Source of the DNA: Clostridia bacterium
GTDB lineage: Bacteria > Bacillota > Clostridia > Christensenellales > CAG-138
Length of the DNA: 33,649 bases
Assembly: GCA_030533005.1 (NCBI GenBank)
Contig: JAUNJX010000025.1
Span: forward strand, 1 to 33,649
Direction of reading: 5' to 3'
This document shows positions 10,491-18,081 of this stretch, piece after piece. The notes beneath the pieces are model-generated. The model saw only the letters and a program-made list of their open reading frames with translations. It was not told the origin of the DNA and did not search any database. Positions within the stretch are counted from its first letter, which is position 1, and each line of letters begins with the position of its first letter. Made by a program: the position numbers and the translations under genes.

Positions 10491-11177
10491 GTGACAGGTA
10501 TCCCTACCATTCTGATCATAGAGGACGACAAGACGCTTTGCAGCGGCATCGCCGTCGCGCTAAGGGGCGGCGACTACGCGATCCTGCAGGCGCACAGCAT
10601 CAGCGAAGCCCGTTCACGCCTGCAAGAAGAAAGGGTCGACCTGCTCATTCTGGACGTCAATTTACCGGACGGCAACGGCCTTGACCTTTTACAGTCGCTG
10701 CGGCGGGATGGCGATACGCCCGTCATCCTGCTGACCGCCAACGACATGGAAACGGACATCGTGACGGGGCTGGAAACGGGTGCGGACGATTACATCACAA
10801 AGCCCTTTTCCCTGGCGGTGCTTCGGGCGCGCGTCAACGCGCAGCTTCGCAGAAGCACGCAATCCGCCCTTCGCAGGATCGCCATAGACGATTTTGTCTT
10901 TGATTTTGAACACATGGCCTTTTCCCGAAACGGCGCGCCCTTGGAGCTAAGCAAAACGGAGCAAAAGCTGCTGCACATGCTCCTGGAGCACCGGGGGCAG
11001 ACGCTGACGCGAGATACCCTGCTTGCGCGCGTATGGGGAAACGGCGGCGAATTCATCGATGAAAACGCCCTGTCCGTCACCGTCAAACGCCTGCGGGACA
11101 AGCTGGAGGCGCAGCCCTCCAAGCCGCGCTATATCAAAACGGTTTACGGCATAGGCTATACATGGGCGGTGAGGTGA
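10491..11177 (+). CDS. OmpR/PhoB-type response regulator
   Basis: DNA-binding response regulator of about 228 aa. The receiver domain (residues 1-120) has the acidic pair in IIEDD, the phospho-acceptor Asp55 in LLILDVNLPDG, the Thr in ILLTAND and the Lys in ITKPFSLAVL. A winged-helix domain fills residues 130-225 (SKTEQKLLHMLLEHRGQTLTR, then ENALSVTVKRLRDKL and IKTVYGIGYTW). The start is uncertain. GTG at 10491 is in frame and downstream of the promoter, but the only good ribosome binding site, GGGAGGTGA (10486-10494), overlaps it and would be better spaced for a rare ATC at 10500. The gene overlaps the kinase region by a few bases and precedes an ABC transporter it probably controls. Confidence 0.9.
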   Translation: MTGIPTILIIEDDKTLCSGIAVALRGGDYAILQAHSISEARSRLQEERVDLLILDVNLPDGNGLDLLQSLRRDGDTPVILLTANDMETDIVTGLETGADDYITKPFSLAVLRARVNAQLRRSTQSALRRIAIDDFVFDFEHMAFSRNGAPLELSKTEQKLLHMLLEHRGQTLTRDTLLARVWGNGGEFIDENALSVTVKRLRDKLEAQPSKPRYIKTVYGIGYTWAVR

Positions 11178-11179
11178 GC

Positions 11180-12109
11180 ATGGGCAAAGCCGTGATTTTT
11201 CTGCTTGCTGCCATCGCTGCCGCATCGCTGCTTACAGCGGTGCTTTCGTGGCGCAAGACCCGACGCACGATGGAGAACCTCAATCGGATGCTGGACGCCG
11301 CCATGGATGGCACGTTTGCCGAAGCGCATTTTGACGAAAGCCTGTTTTCCGCCGTGGAACACAGGCTCTCCCGCTATCTTTCCGCTTCGGCGGTATCGGC
11401 GCGGAACCTGGCGGCGGAAAAGGACAAGATCAAGGAATTGATCGCGGATATCTCCCATCAAACCAAAACGCCCATCGCCAACATCCTGCTCTACGCCCAG
11501 CTTTTGGGCGAACAGCCTTTACCCGAAGAAAGCCGCGCCAGCGTCACGGCGCTCAACGCGCAGGCGGAAAAGCTGCGCTTTCTGATCGACGCGCTGGTGA
11601 AAACCTCGCGGCTGGAAACCGGCGTGCTGGCTCTGCGCCCGCGGCACGCGGCGGTGCAGCCCGTATTGGAGGAGGCGCTCTCGCAGATCGCCCCCAAGGC
11701 CGCCGCCAAAGGGATCGCCGTCTCGCTTTTGCCCACGGACGCCGCCGCCTGCTTCGATCCCAAATGGACGGCGGAGGCGATCTATAACATCGTGGACAAT
11801 GCCGTCAAATACACGCCCCCGGGCGGTGCTGTGCGCATGCGTGTCCTGCCCTATGCGCTGTTCGTCCGCATCGATATCGCGGATACCGGCATAGGCATCG
11901 ATGAAGCGGAGCAGGCGAGGATATTCAGCCGCTTTTACCGTTCTCCCGCCGCGTGCGATGTGGAAGGTTTGGGGATCGGCCTGTACCTTTCGCGCCAGAT
12001 CGTCGCCGGGGAGGGCGGCTATATCAAGGTTTCTTCCTCCGGGCAGGGAAGCATCTTCTCCGTATTTTTGCCACAGGAGACCGGAAATCTTACAAAACCG
12101 TCAGAATAA
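11180..12109 (+). CDS. Histidine kinase with minimal sensor
   Basis: Membrane histidine kinase of 309 aa, partner of the regulator just upstream. One hydrophobic segment (residues 4-25) is followed by a linker helix, a HisKA dimerisation domain with the phospho-acceptor His93 in ISHQTKTPI, and an HATPase domain with the N box NIVDNAVKYTP, G1 DTGIGI, F box FSRFYRS and G2 GLGIGLYL. There is no room for an extracytoplasmic sensor domain, so the signal is likely delivered inside the membrane or by a partner protein; the adjacent ABC transporter is the obvious candidate, as in Bce-type modules (inference). ATG 11180 is preceded by GAGGTGAG; a GTG at 11174 overlapping the regulator stop is the alternative start. 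Confidence 0.93.
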   Translation: MGKAVIFLLAAIAAASLLTAVLSWRKTRRTMENLNRMLDAAMDGTFAEAHFDESLFSAVEHRLSRYLSASAVSARNLAAEKDKIKELIADISHQTKTPIANILLYAQLLGEQPLPEESRASVTALNAQAEKLRFLIDALVKTSRLETGVLALRPRHAAVQPVLEEALSQIAPKAAAKGIAVSLLPTDAAACFDPKWTAEAIYNIVDNAVKYTPPGGAVRMRVLPYALFVRIDIADTGIGIDEAEQARIFSRFYRSPAACDVEGLGIGLYLSRQIVAGEGGYIKVSSSGQGSIFSVFLPQETGNLTKPSE

Positions 12110-12119
12110 AGGCCGCCGT

Positions 12120-12141
12120 GGAAAGATTGTGGTAAGATTGT
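12120..12141 (+). promoter_or_regulatory. Tandem 11-bp direct repeat, candidate response-regulator box
   Basis: GGAAAGATTGT (12120-12130) is followed with no gap by GGTAAGATTGT (12131-12141), 10 of 11 bases identical. OmpR/PhoB-family regulators bind direct repeats with 11-bp spacing, and this one lies directly between the kinase gene and the ABC transporter gene. Confidence 0.55.
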
Positions 12142-12147
12142 TGTTGT

Positions 12148-12184
12148 AAAGTGTGTATTGGCAATGGCCATACGCACTTTTTCA
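12148..12184 (+). terminator. Hairpin with T-run before the ABC transporter
   Basis: AAAGTGTGTAT (12148-12158) pairs with ATACGCACTTT (12170-12180, one U-G pair) around an 11-nt loop, and the T-run extends into 12182. It could be a weak terminator after the kinase or an attenuator of the transporter genes; the ribosome binding site AGGAGGC of the next gene lies just beyond it. Confidence 0.5.
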
Positions 12185-12199
12185 TAGGAGGCATGGTAT

Positions 12200-12871
12200 A
12201 TGAACATATTGGAAACCAAGGCGCTCAAAAAAATCTACGGCACAGGCGACACCGCCGTTCACGCGCTGGACGGCGTGGATATTTGCGTTGCGAAGGGCGA
12301 ATTCGTCGCCATCGTCGGCACCTCGGGCAGCGGCAAAAGCACGCTGCTGCACATGCTGGGCGGGCTGGATCAGCCCACCTCCGGCAGGGTTATCGTAGAC
12401 GGCGCGGACATATTTTCCCTCAAGGACGAGGCGCGCACCATCTTCCGCCGCCGCAAGATCGGCTTTGTGTTTCAAAGCTACAATCTGGTTCCGGTGTTAA
12501 GCGTATACGAAAACATCATTTTGCCCATCCAGCTGGACGGAAACGTCCCGGATAAAGCCTATGTAGATAGCATCATAGAAACGCTGGGGCTAGGGAGCAA
12601 GCTCGACAACCTGCCCGCCAACCTTTCGGGCGGACAGCAGCAGCGCGTGGCGATCGCCCGCTCGCTTGCGACCAAGCCCGCCATCATTCTGGCGGACGAA
12701 CCCACGGGCAACCTTGACAGCAAGACCAGTCAGGACGTGATGGGGCTTTTGAAGGTCACGGGAGAGAAATTCAGCCAAACCATCGTCATGATCACCCACA
12801 ACGAGGAGCTTGCCCAAATGAGCGATCGCATCGTCCGCATCGAGGACGGGCGGATCGTGGCGCGGGGGTGA
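12200..12871 (+). CDS. ABC transporter ATPase, MacB/LolD/FtsE-like
   Basis: ATP-binding subunit (223 aa) of an FtsX-type ABC system. Walker [10 protein letters not shown] (residues 39-47), the Q-loop in [17 protein letters not shown], signature LSGGQQQR (143-150), Walker [12 protein letters not shown] and the switch His in VMITHNEEL are all intact. This group couples ATP hydrolysis to periplasmic or extracellular movement of FtsX-type permeases, and many Gram-positive members confer or sense antimicrobial peptides. ATG 12200 has AGGAGGC 8 nt upstream. The stop codon region provides the ribosome binding site of the permease, so the two are translationally close. Substrate is not evident. Confidence 0.95.
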   Translation: MNILETKALKKIYGTGDTAVHALDGVDICVAKGEFVAIVGTSGSGKSTLLHMLGGLDQPTSGRVIVDGADIFSLKDEARTIFRRRKIGFVFQSYNLVPVLSVYENIILPIQLDGNVPDKAYVDSIIETLGLGSKLDNLPANLSGGQQQRVAIARSLATKPAIILADEPTGNLDSKTSQDVMGLLKVTGEKFSQTIVMITHNEELAQMSDRIVRIEDGRIVARG

Positions 12872-12879
12872 TGGCATTG

Positions 12880-15540
12880 ATGCAGGTAGCAAACCGCAAA
12901 TGTATCCGGACGCTCGGCTTAAAAAGCATGCGCGCCGCCCGTACCCGCAACCTGGTGGCAATACTGGCGATTGCGTTAACTACGGTGCTTTTCACGTCGC
13001 TTTTTACCATCGCCCTTTCCATCAACGATTCCTTCCAGCAGGCTAATTTTCGCCAAGCCGGCGGCTGGAACCATGGCACCTTCAAATATCTGACAAAGAC
13101 GCAGTTTGACGAGCTGAAAGACGATCCCCTCATCAAGCAGGCCGCCCTGCGGCGCTTTGTGGGCATGCCAAAGGATGCGCCCTTCAACAAGTCCCACGTC
13201 GAGGTAGGCTACAGCGACCCGCTGCAAGCCCGCTGGATGTATTGCGACCCCGTGGAGGGTCGCCTGCCCGCCGAGGGAACGGACGAGGCCGCCACGGACA
13301 CCCGCGTGCTGGCGCTTTTAGGGGTAGAGCCCAAGCTGGGCGCCCCCTTTACCATGACCTTTGACGTGGACGGCAAGCCGGTCACGGAGACCTTTGCCCT
13401 TTGCGGCTGGTGGGACTACGACGAGGCGATCGTCGCCAACCATGTGCTCATCCCGTTTAGCCGCGCGCAGGCCATCTATGACAAGACGGGTCTGGGAAGC
13501 GGCATTGGGAACGACGGCATGACGGGCGCATGGAACCTGGATGTGATGTTCAAAAACAGCCTGCATACCGAGCAGGATATGCTGACGGTGCTCGCGCGCC
13601 ACGGCTATCAAAGCGAAAGCCGCGCCGCCGGGGACAACTATATCCCCATCGGCGTCAACTGGGGGTATACCGGCGCGCAGCTTTCGGACGCCATGGACGC
13701 ACAGACCGCCATCGCGCTGTTTGCGCTGCTGCTGCTCATCATCTTCACGGGGTATCTGATCATCTACAACGTGTTCCAGATCTCTGTGGCGGGGGATATC
13801 CGCTTTTACGGCCTGCTCAAGACCATCGGCACGACGCCCGGCCAGCTGCGCCGCATCATACGGCAGCAGGCGCTGCTATTGAGCCTTGGCGGCATTCCGC
13901 TGGGTCTTCTTGGCGGCTGGCTCGTGGGTGCGGGGCTTACGCCCGTGGTGCTGGGGCGGCTCAACGGCGTGGTGCTGGACGTCGTTTCCCTCAATCCTCT
14001 GATCTTCCTGCTTTCGTCGCTGTTTGCGCTGTTCACGGTGCTGCTTTCCTGCGTCCGTCCCGGGCGGATAGCAAGCCGGGTCTCCCCCATCGAGGCCGTG
14101 CGCTACACCGAGGGCAGCGGCGTCAAGCGCAAGCTGAAAAAGAGCGGCAGGGTCTCGCTCCCCGCCATGGCGTGGGCGAATCTCGGCCGCAGCCGGGGCA
14201 AGACCGCCGTGACCATCCTGTCGCTTTCCTTGGCGGTGGTGCTATTAAACATGACGGTGGCCTTTACCAACGGCTTTGATATGGATAAGTATCTTCGGAA
14301 CGTCGTAGCGGATTACATCGTGGCGAACGCGGCGTATTTTCAGACGGGCGGCGAGCTTTACAGCGCGGACACGGCGCTGCCGGAATCCGTGATCCAAGAG
14401 GTAGCGGCACGGGACGGCATCACGGACGGCGGGCGCGTCTATGGCAAAACCTCTTATGTGTCGGAATTCGTTGCCGAGGACTACTTCCGCGCCATGTACG
14501 CGCGCTGGATCGATGCACAAACGCTTGACCGGCTCGTCGCGCGCAACGAGCGGGACGCCAAGGGGCTCTTGAGCGACAACGCCCAGCTTTACGGCATGGA
14601 GCCGTTTGCGCTGGATAAGCTGAGCGTATTGGAGGGCGACCTTAGCAAGCTCTACCTGCCCGGCGGCCGGTATATCGCCGCCGTCTACAGCCGGGACGAT
14701 TACGGCAATCCCTACCCCGATTCCCACTGGGCCAAGGCAGGCGATACGATCACGCTTCGGTATGTGGAAGAATACGAATACTACCATCCCGATACCGGCG
14801 AAGTCTACGGCGCATGGGAAAACGTGCCCGAGGATGCGCCTTGGGTCTCCCGCGCGGTCAAATACCGGGATATAGACTACACCGTGGCGGCGGAGGTGCT
14901 CGTGCCCAACTCGCTTAGCTACCGCTATTACGGCAGCGACGAGTTCATCTTGAACGACCAAACCTTCATCGAGGATACCCGCACGGACTGCGTGATGCTC
15001 TACGCCTTTGACACGAGCGATCAGGCTGACGCGGGCATGGAAGCATACCTTGCGGACTACACAAGCAACATCAACCCGCAGTGCGATTATGAAAGCAAGG
15101 CCACCTACGCGGCGGAATTTGAAAGCTTCCGCAATATGTTCCTGCTGCTGGGCGGCGCGCTGTGCTTCATCGTGGGGCTGGTTGGCGTGCTGAACTTCTT
15201 CAACGCCGTGCTTACGGGCATCCTTACCCGCAAGCGGGAATTCGCCATGCTCCAATCCATCGGCATGACGGGCGGACAGCTGAAAAGCATGCTCGTGTGG
15301 GAGGGGCTCTGCTACGCCATGGGTGCGATCCTTCTTTCCCTCCTGCTGACGGTCGCGTTGGGGCCGCTTGGCGCCTCCGCGATGGAGAGCATGTTCTGGT
15401 TCTTCACCTACCGCTTTACCATCACGCCCATACTGCTCCTTGCTCCCCTGTTTGCGCTGCTGGGCTGTGCGGTGCCGCTATGCGTATACCGCGCGATGTC
15501 CCGCCTTACCATCGTGGAACGGCTGCGGGAGGCAGAATAG
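12880..15540 (+). CDS. FtsX-domain ABC transporter permease
   Basis: Large permease (886 aa) of the ATPase just upstream. A first transmembrane helix (about 28-50) is followed by a 220-residue extracytoplasmic domain and three helices (about 275-300, 330-357, 373-390). A second half repeats the pattern: a helix at about 442-462, an extracytoplasmic domain of nearly 290 residues, and three helices (about 752-782, 808-831, 848-871) with the FtsX-like segment KREFAMLQSIGMTGGQLK. Two FtsX domains with two long outer domains suit lipoprotein- or peptide-handling systems and differ from the single long loop of BceB. I chose ATG 12880 because GGGGGTGA (12864-12871) is 8 nt upstream; ATG 12871 and GTG 12868 overlap the ATPase stop and are alternatives. 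Confidence 0.9.
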   Translation: MQVANRKCIRTLGLKSMRAARTRNLVAILAIALTTVLFTSLFTIALSINDSFQQANFRQAGGWNHGTFKYLTKTQFDELKDDPLIKQAALRRFVGMPKDAPFNKSHVEVGYSDPLQARWMYCDPVEGRLPAEGTDEAATDTRVLALLGVEPKLGAPFTMTFDVDGKPVTETFALCGWWDYDEAIVANHVLIPFSRAQAIYDKTGLGSGIGNDGMTGAWNLDVMFKNSLHTEQDMLTVLARHGYQSESRAAGDNYIPIGVNWGYTGAQLSDAMDAQTAIALFALLLLIIFTGYLIIYNVFQISVAGDIRFYGLLKTIGTTPGQLRRIIRQQALLLSLGGIPLGLLGGWLVGAGLTPVVLGRLNGVVLDVVSLNPLIFLLSSLFALFTVLLSCVRPGRIASRVSPIEAVRYTEGSGVKRKLKKSGRVSLPAMAWANLGRSRGKTAVTILSLSLAVVLLNMTVAFTNGFDMDKYLRNVVADYIVANAAYFQTGGELYSADTALPESVIQEVAARDGITDGGRVYGKTSYVSEFVAEDYFRAMYARWIDAQTLDRLVARNERDAKGLLSDNAQLYGMEPFALDKLSVLEGDLSKLYLPGGRYIAAVYSRDDYGNPYPDSHWAKAGDTITLRYVEEYEYYHPDTGEVYGAWENVPEDAPWVSRAVKYRDIDYTVAAEVLVPNSLSYRYYGSDEFILNDQTFIEDTRTDCVMLYAFDTSDQADAGMEAYLADYTSNINPQCDYESKATYAAEFESFRNMFLLLGGALCFIVGLVGVLNFFNAVLTGILTRKREFAMLQSIGMTGGQLKSMLVWEGLCYAMGAILLSLLLTVALGPLGASAMESMFWFFTYRFTITPILLLAPLFALLGCAVPLCVYRAMSRLTIVERLREAE

Positions 15541-15553
15541 CGCCTTGCGCTTT

Positions 15554-15740
15554 CGGAAAAGTGGCTATAGCCACTTTTCCGAGTTTTCACGGGTCGCTTG
15601 CGCCGTTGGCGCGGCCAGCGCCCCGCGCAGGGAAACCCTTGGCAAGCAAGGACTTTCGCTCGCGCCGCGCGTGTCGCCGCTCACGAATAAAGCCTCTGGG
15701 GGCTGCGACCCCCAACCCCCCTAAAGGATTCTTTGGCAAG
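15554..15740 (+). repeat. Intergenic palindromic repeat, copy B
   Basis: The permease gene is followed after 13 nt by a perfect 12-bp hairpin (15554-15565 with 15570-15581, loop TATA) and AGTTTT, which could terminate transcription. After it comes a GC-rich palindromic section, then a 46-nt core (15633-15678) that aligns without gaps to 6480-6525 (33 of 46 identical, both ending TGTCGCC). Next is a TGGGGG/CCCCCA hairpin (15697-15702 with 15709-15714), CCCC, and an AAGGATTCTTTGGC tail resembling the AAGGAAGTTTGCC tail of copy A. No coding potential is apparent. Confidence 0.7.
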
Positions 15741-15768
15741 CTTCGCTGTCCTATGCCTTGGTAATCCC

Positions 15769-15798
15769 TTGGTTTTACGCTGTGTTTTATGCTATAGT
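15769..15798 (+). promoter_or_regulatory. tadA promoter
   Basis: TTGGTT (15769-15774), 18-nt spacer, extended -10 TGCTATAGT with TATAGT at 15793-15798. The start codon follows 34 nt after the -10 box. Confidence 0.6.
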
Positions 15799-15832
15799 AG
15801 GTGTGAAAATACTGCTTTCGGAGGATGAGGCT

Positions 15833-16279
15833 ATGACGGATTGCGCCTGCATGCAGCTTGCGTTGGAGCAAGCAAAGCAAGCCGCCGCGCAAGGCGAGGT
15901 GCCCGTTGGGGCGATTTTAGTGCACAACGGCGCGGTCGTTGCGCAAGCGCACAATCTGGTGGAAGCCCGCCGCGACCCTACCGCCCACGCGGAGCTTTTG
16001 TGCCTGCAAGCGGGTATAGAAGCGCTTCAGGGCAAGTGGCTTTCGGACTGCACGCTCTACGTCACGCTGGAGCCCTGCGCCATGTGCGCCGGCGCCATGG
16101 TAAACGCCCGCCTTGGGCGGCTAGTATTCGGCGCGTTCGATGCACGCTGCGGCTGCTGCGGCTCCGCCCTTGATATCGTGACGGACGCGTTCTACCATAC
16201 CGTGCCCACGGTGGGCGGACTGATGGAGGCGGAATGCGCGGCGCTTCTCACGGCTTTCTTTAAGGACAGGCGCGCCTGA
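15833..16279 (+). CDS. tadA: tRNA-specific adenosine deaminase TadA
   Basis: Zinc enzyme that deaminates adenosine 34 of tRNA-Arg(ACG) to inosine, needed to read CGC and CGA codons. The 148-aa product has the cytidine-deaminase fold signatures: HAE in TAHAELLC near residue 52 (zinc ligand His and catalytic Glu) and PCAMCAGAM near 82-90 (two Cys ligands). The ATG at 15833 is preceded by GGAGG with 8-nt spacing and lies just downstream of the promoter; the open frame reaches back to 15758 but that part overlaps the promoter. It is a single-gene unit ended by a strong hairpin. Other cytosine or guanine deaminases share the fold, but length and HAE/PCxxC context fit TadA best. Confidence 0.95.
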   Translation: MTDCACMQLALEQAKQAAAQGEVPVGAILVHNGAVVAQAHNLVEARRDPTAHAELLCLQAGIEALQGKWLSDCTLYVTLEPCAMCAGAMVNARLGRLVFGAFDARCGCCGSALDIVTDAFYHTVPTVGGLMEAECAALLTAFFKDRRA

Positions 16280-16308
16280 AGCTCTGCGTACCGTCAACCA
16301 AAATAGCC

Positions 16309-16346
16309 GACGCCGACCTTTCACCCAAGGCCGGCGTCTTGTTTTT
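16309..16346 (+). terminator. Intrinsic terminator after tadA
   Basis: GACGCCGACCTT (16309-16320) pairs with AAGGCCGGCGTC (16327-16338, one mismatch) around a 6-nt loop, followed by TTGTTTTT. I see no RNA gene or ORF between here and the convergent gene ending at 16506. Confidence 0.85.
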
Positions 16347-16505
16347 CTTGGAGGTTTCTTTTGGGAAAAATCAGGAAGGAATAAACACTTGAGCTACTGC
16401 TCTTCTCTCATCTCGCACGCTTAGTATAACAAAGGAATGTGACGAAAAAATGTGCACGGTTTGAAGGATTCGCAAGCAAAGTATGAATACCGCGTGACCT
16501 GCGGC

Positions 16506-18056
16506 CTATACGCCATAGACCTTCTCCCCGTCCAGCAACACGCAGGCGATACCCTCTGCGGTCAGATTGGCGTCCTTATAGGTCGCGCGATCATGCAAGG
16601 CCGGATAGTCCATCAGCACAAGATCGGCCGCCATCCCCTCCCGCACAGCGCCGCGATCCTTTAGCCCCAAGCGCGCGGCAGGCAGACCCGTCATGCGATG
16701 GATCATCTCCTCAAGCGTAAATAGCCCCTTTTCCTTTACATAATAGCAGATGGCGTGCGGAAATGTGCCAAACGCCCGCGGATGGCCGTTTTCATCGGGT
16801 CTGCCCAGCAGCCCATCCGTGCCGAGCACGGTATGGGGATAGCGGGCGATAGACAGCAAATCATCTTCGCACATGTGAAAATATACGCCAAGACCCAAGC
16901 CCTCGTTGCGGCGGAGTATATCGATATAGGCGTCAAAGGGCGCTTGCCCCGTTTTGTCCGCATACGCTGCTATGGTCATACCCTCCGCATCCTTAAAGAG
17001 CGGGCAGGCCGCCACCATCACGCCGTCAAAGCCGCCGCTGTTATAGATGTAGTTGTCATAATCGCTCTGTACGGCCATTTCCGCGCGTATGTCATGCAGT
17101 GCCACAGGATCGCATAAATGGCGGCACAGAGCTTCCATGCCATCCTTGCGGTAACGGGGCGGTATGGAAACGTTGAGCGAGGTCTGCCCGGCGAGATACG
17201 GATAGTGATCCACCGTCAGGTGCACACCACGCGCGATCGCCGCGTCAAACTTTTTGAGTATACGGGCAGGCTTTCCCCAGTTCTGCTTTCCCGCCGCCTT
17301 GAAATGGCTGATGAAGATGGGAACGCCCGCGCGTTCGGCGCACAGCAGCGCTTCTTCCTCCGCCTCCTCCACCATGTTGCTCTCATCCCGCACATGGGTC
17401 GCGTAGACGCCGCCGCAGTCATGCACCACGCGCAGCAGCGCGATCAGCTCCTCCGTCTGCCCATAGCAGCCCGGCGCATACACAAGGCCGGTGGAAAGAC
17501 CCAGGGAGCCGCCCGCCATGGCTTCGCGCAGCAGCGTTTGCATGGCCGCCATCTGCGCTCTTGTAGGCTTGCCCGCGTCATACCCCATCACGGCAAGGCG
17601 CAGCGCCCCGTGCCCCGTAAAAAGCTCTGTCTTGGGCTTATGCGGTATAGCGTTTGCGTACGCCCGGTACGCCTTATAGCTTGCAAGCGCCTCCACGGGC
17701 GGCACGGTGGGGCAGGGGCTGATGCCGCTTACAAAGCGGGTGTGCCGGGGCATGTCCCGCGTATCGGCGGGCCACATGCTCACGCCGCATTGCCCCGCCG
17801 CCTGCGTGGTGACGCCTTGTGAGAACTTGCTGCGGCTGGAAAACGCGCTCTCCAGCATCAAATCGCCATGGGAGTGCGCGTCGATAAAGCCGGGCGTCAG
17901 CGTAAGCCCCGAAGCGTCCATCACCTCCGCCTCAAGCGGTACAGCCATGCCGCCCTTTGCCACCCGTTCGATCTTGCCCTTGTCAATAAGCACAGCGCCC
18001 GCAAATGCGGGCGCGCCTGTGCCGTCTATAATTGTCGCGTTTTGAATCAGCTTCAT
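16506..18056 (-). CDS. N-acyl-D-amino-acid deacylase (D-aminoacylase-like amidohydrolase)
   Basis: Predicted to hydrolyse N-acyl-D-amino acids, or related N-terminally blocked D-residues, to the free D-amino acid. The 516-aa length is usual for the family. It has the composite-barrel amidohydrolase layout: N-terminal beta domain, metal-binding HSHGD (61-65), the bridging Cys90 in GQCGVS, ATHVRDES, the metal His in FISHFKAAG, DHYPYLAGQTSLN, and catalytic Asp in LGTDGLLGRPDENGHPR. ATG 18056 has GGGGGAAC 6 nt upstream and is preferred to the GTG at 18068. The gene lies only 25 bp after leuS on the same strand with no terminator between, so it should be co-transcribed under the leuS T-box. Exact substrate cannot be read from sequence; some homologues are dihydroorotase- or dipeptidase-like. 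Confidence 0.88.
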   Translation of the reverse strand: MKLIQNATIIDGTGAPAFAGAVLIDKGKIERVAKGGMAVPLEAEVMDASGLTLTPGFIDAHSHGDLMLESAFSSRSKFSQGVTTQAAGQCGVSMWPADTRDMPRHTRFVSGISPCPTVPPVEALASYKAYRAYANAIPHKPKTELFTGHGALRLAVMGYDAGKPTRAQMAAMQTLLREAMAGGSLGLSTGLVYAPGCYGQTEELIALLRVVHDCGGVYATHVRDESNMVEEAEEEALLCAERAGVPIFISHFKAAGKQNWGKPARILKKFDAAIARGVHLTVDHYPYLAGQTSLNVSIPPRYRKDGMEALCRHLCDPVALHDIRAEMAVQSDYDNYIYNSGGFDGVMVAACPLFKDAEGMTIAAYADKTGQAPFDAYIDILRRNEGLGLGVYFHMCEDDLLSIARYPHTVLGTDGLLGRPDENGHPRAFGTFPHAICYYVKEKGLFTLEEMIHRMTGLPAARLGLKDRGAVREGMAADLVLMDYPALHDRATYKDANLTAEGIACVLLDGEKVYGV

Positions 18057-18081
18057 GGGTTCCCCCACTTTTTTGACTATG

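Noticed and set aside
16347..16505. Possible SRP RNA or other small RNA after tadA
   Set aside because: Searched by eye for the SRP GGAA/GTGAA loop and long pairing; none found. A minus-strand TATACT near 16430 has no good -35.
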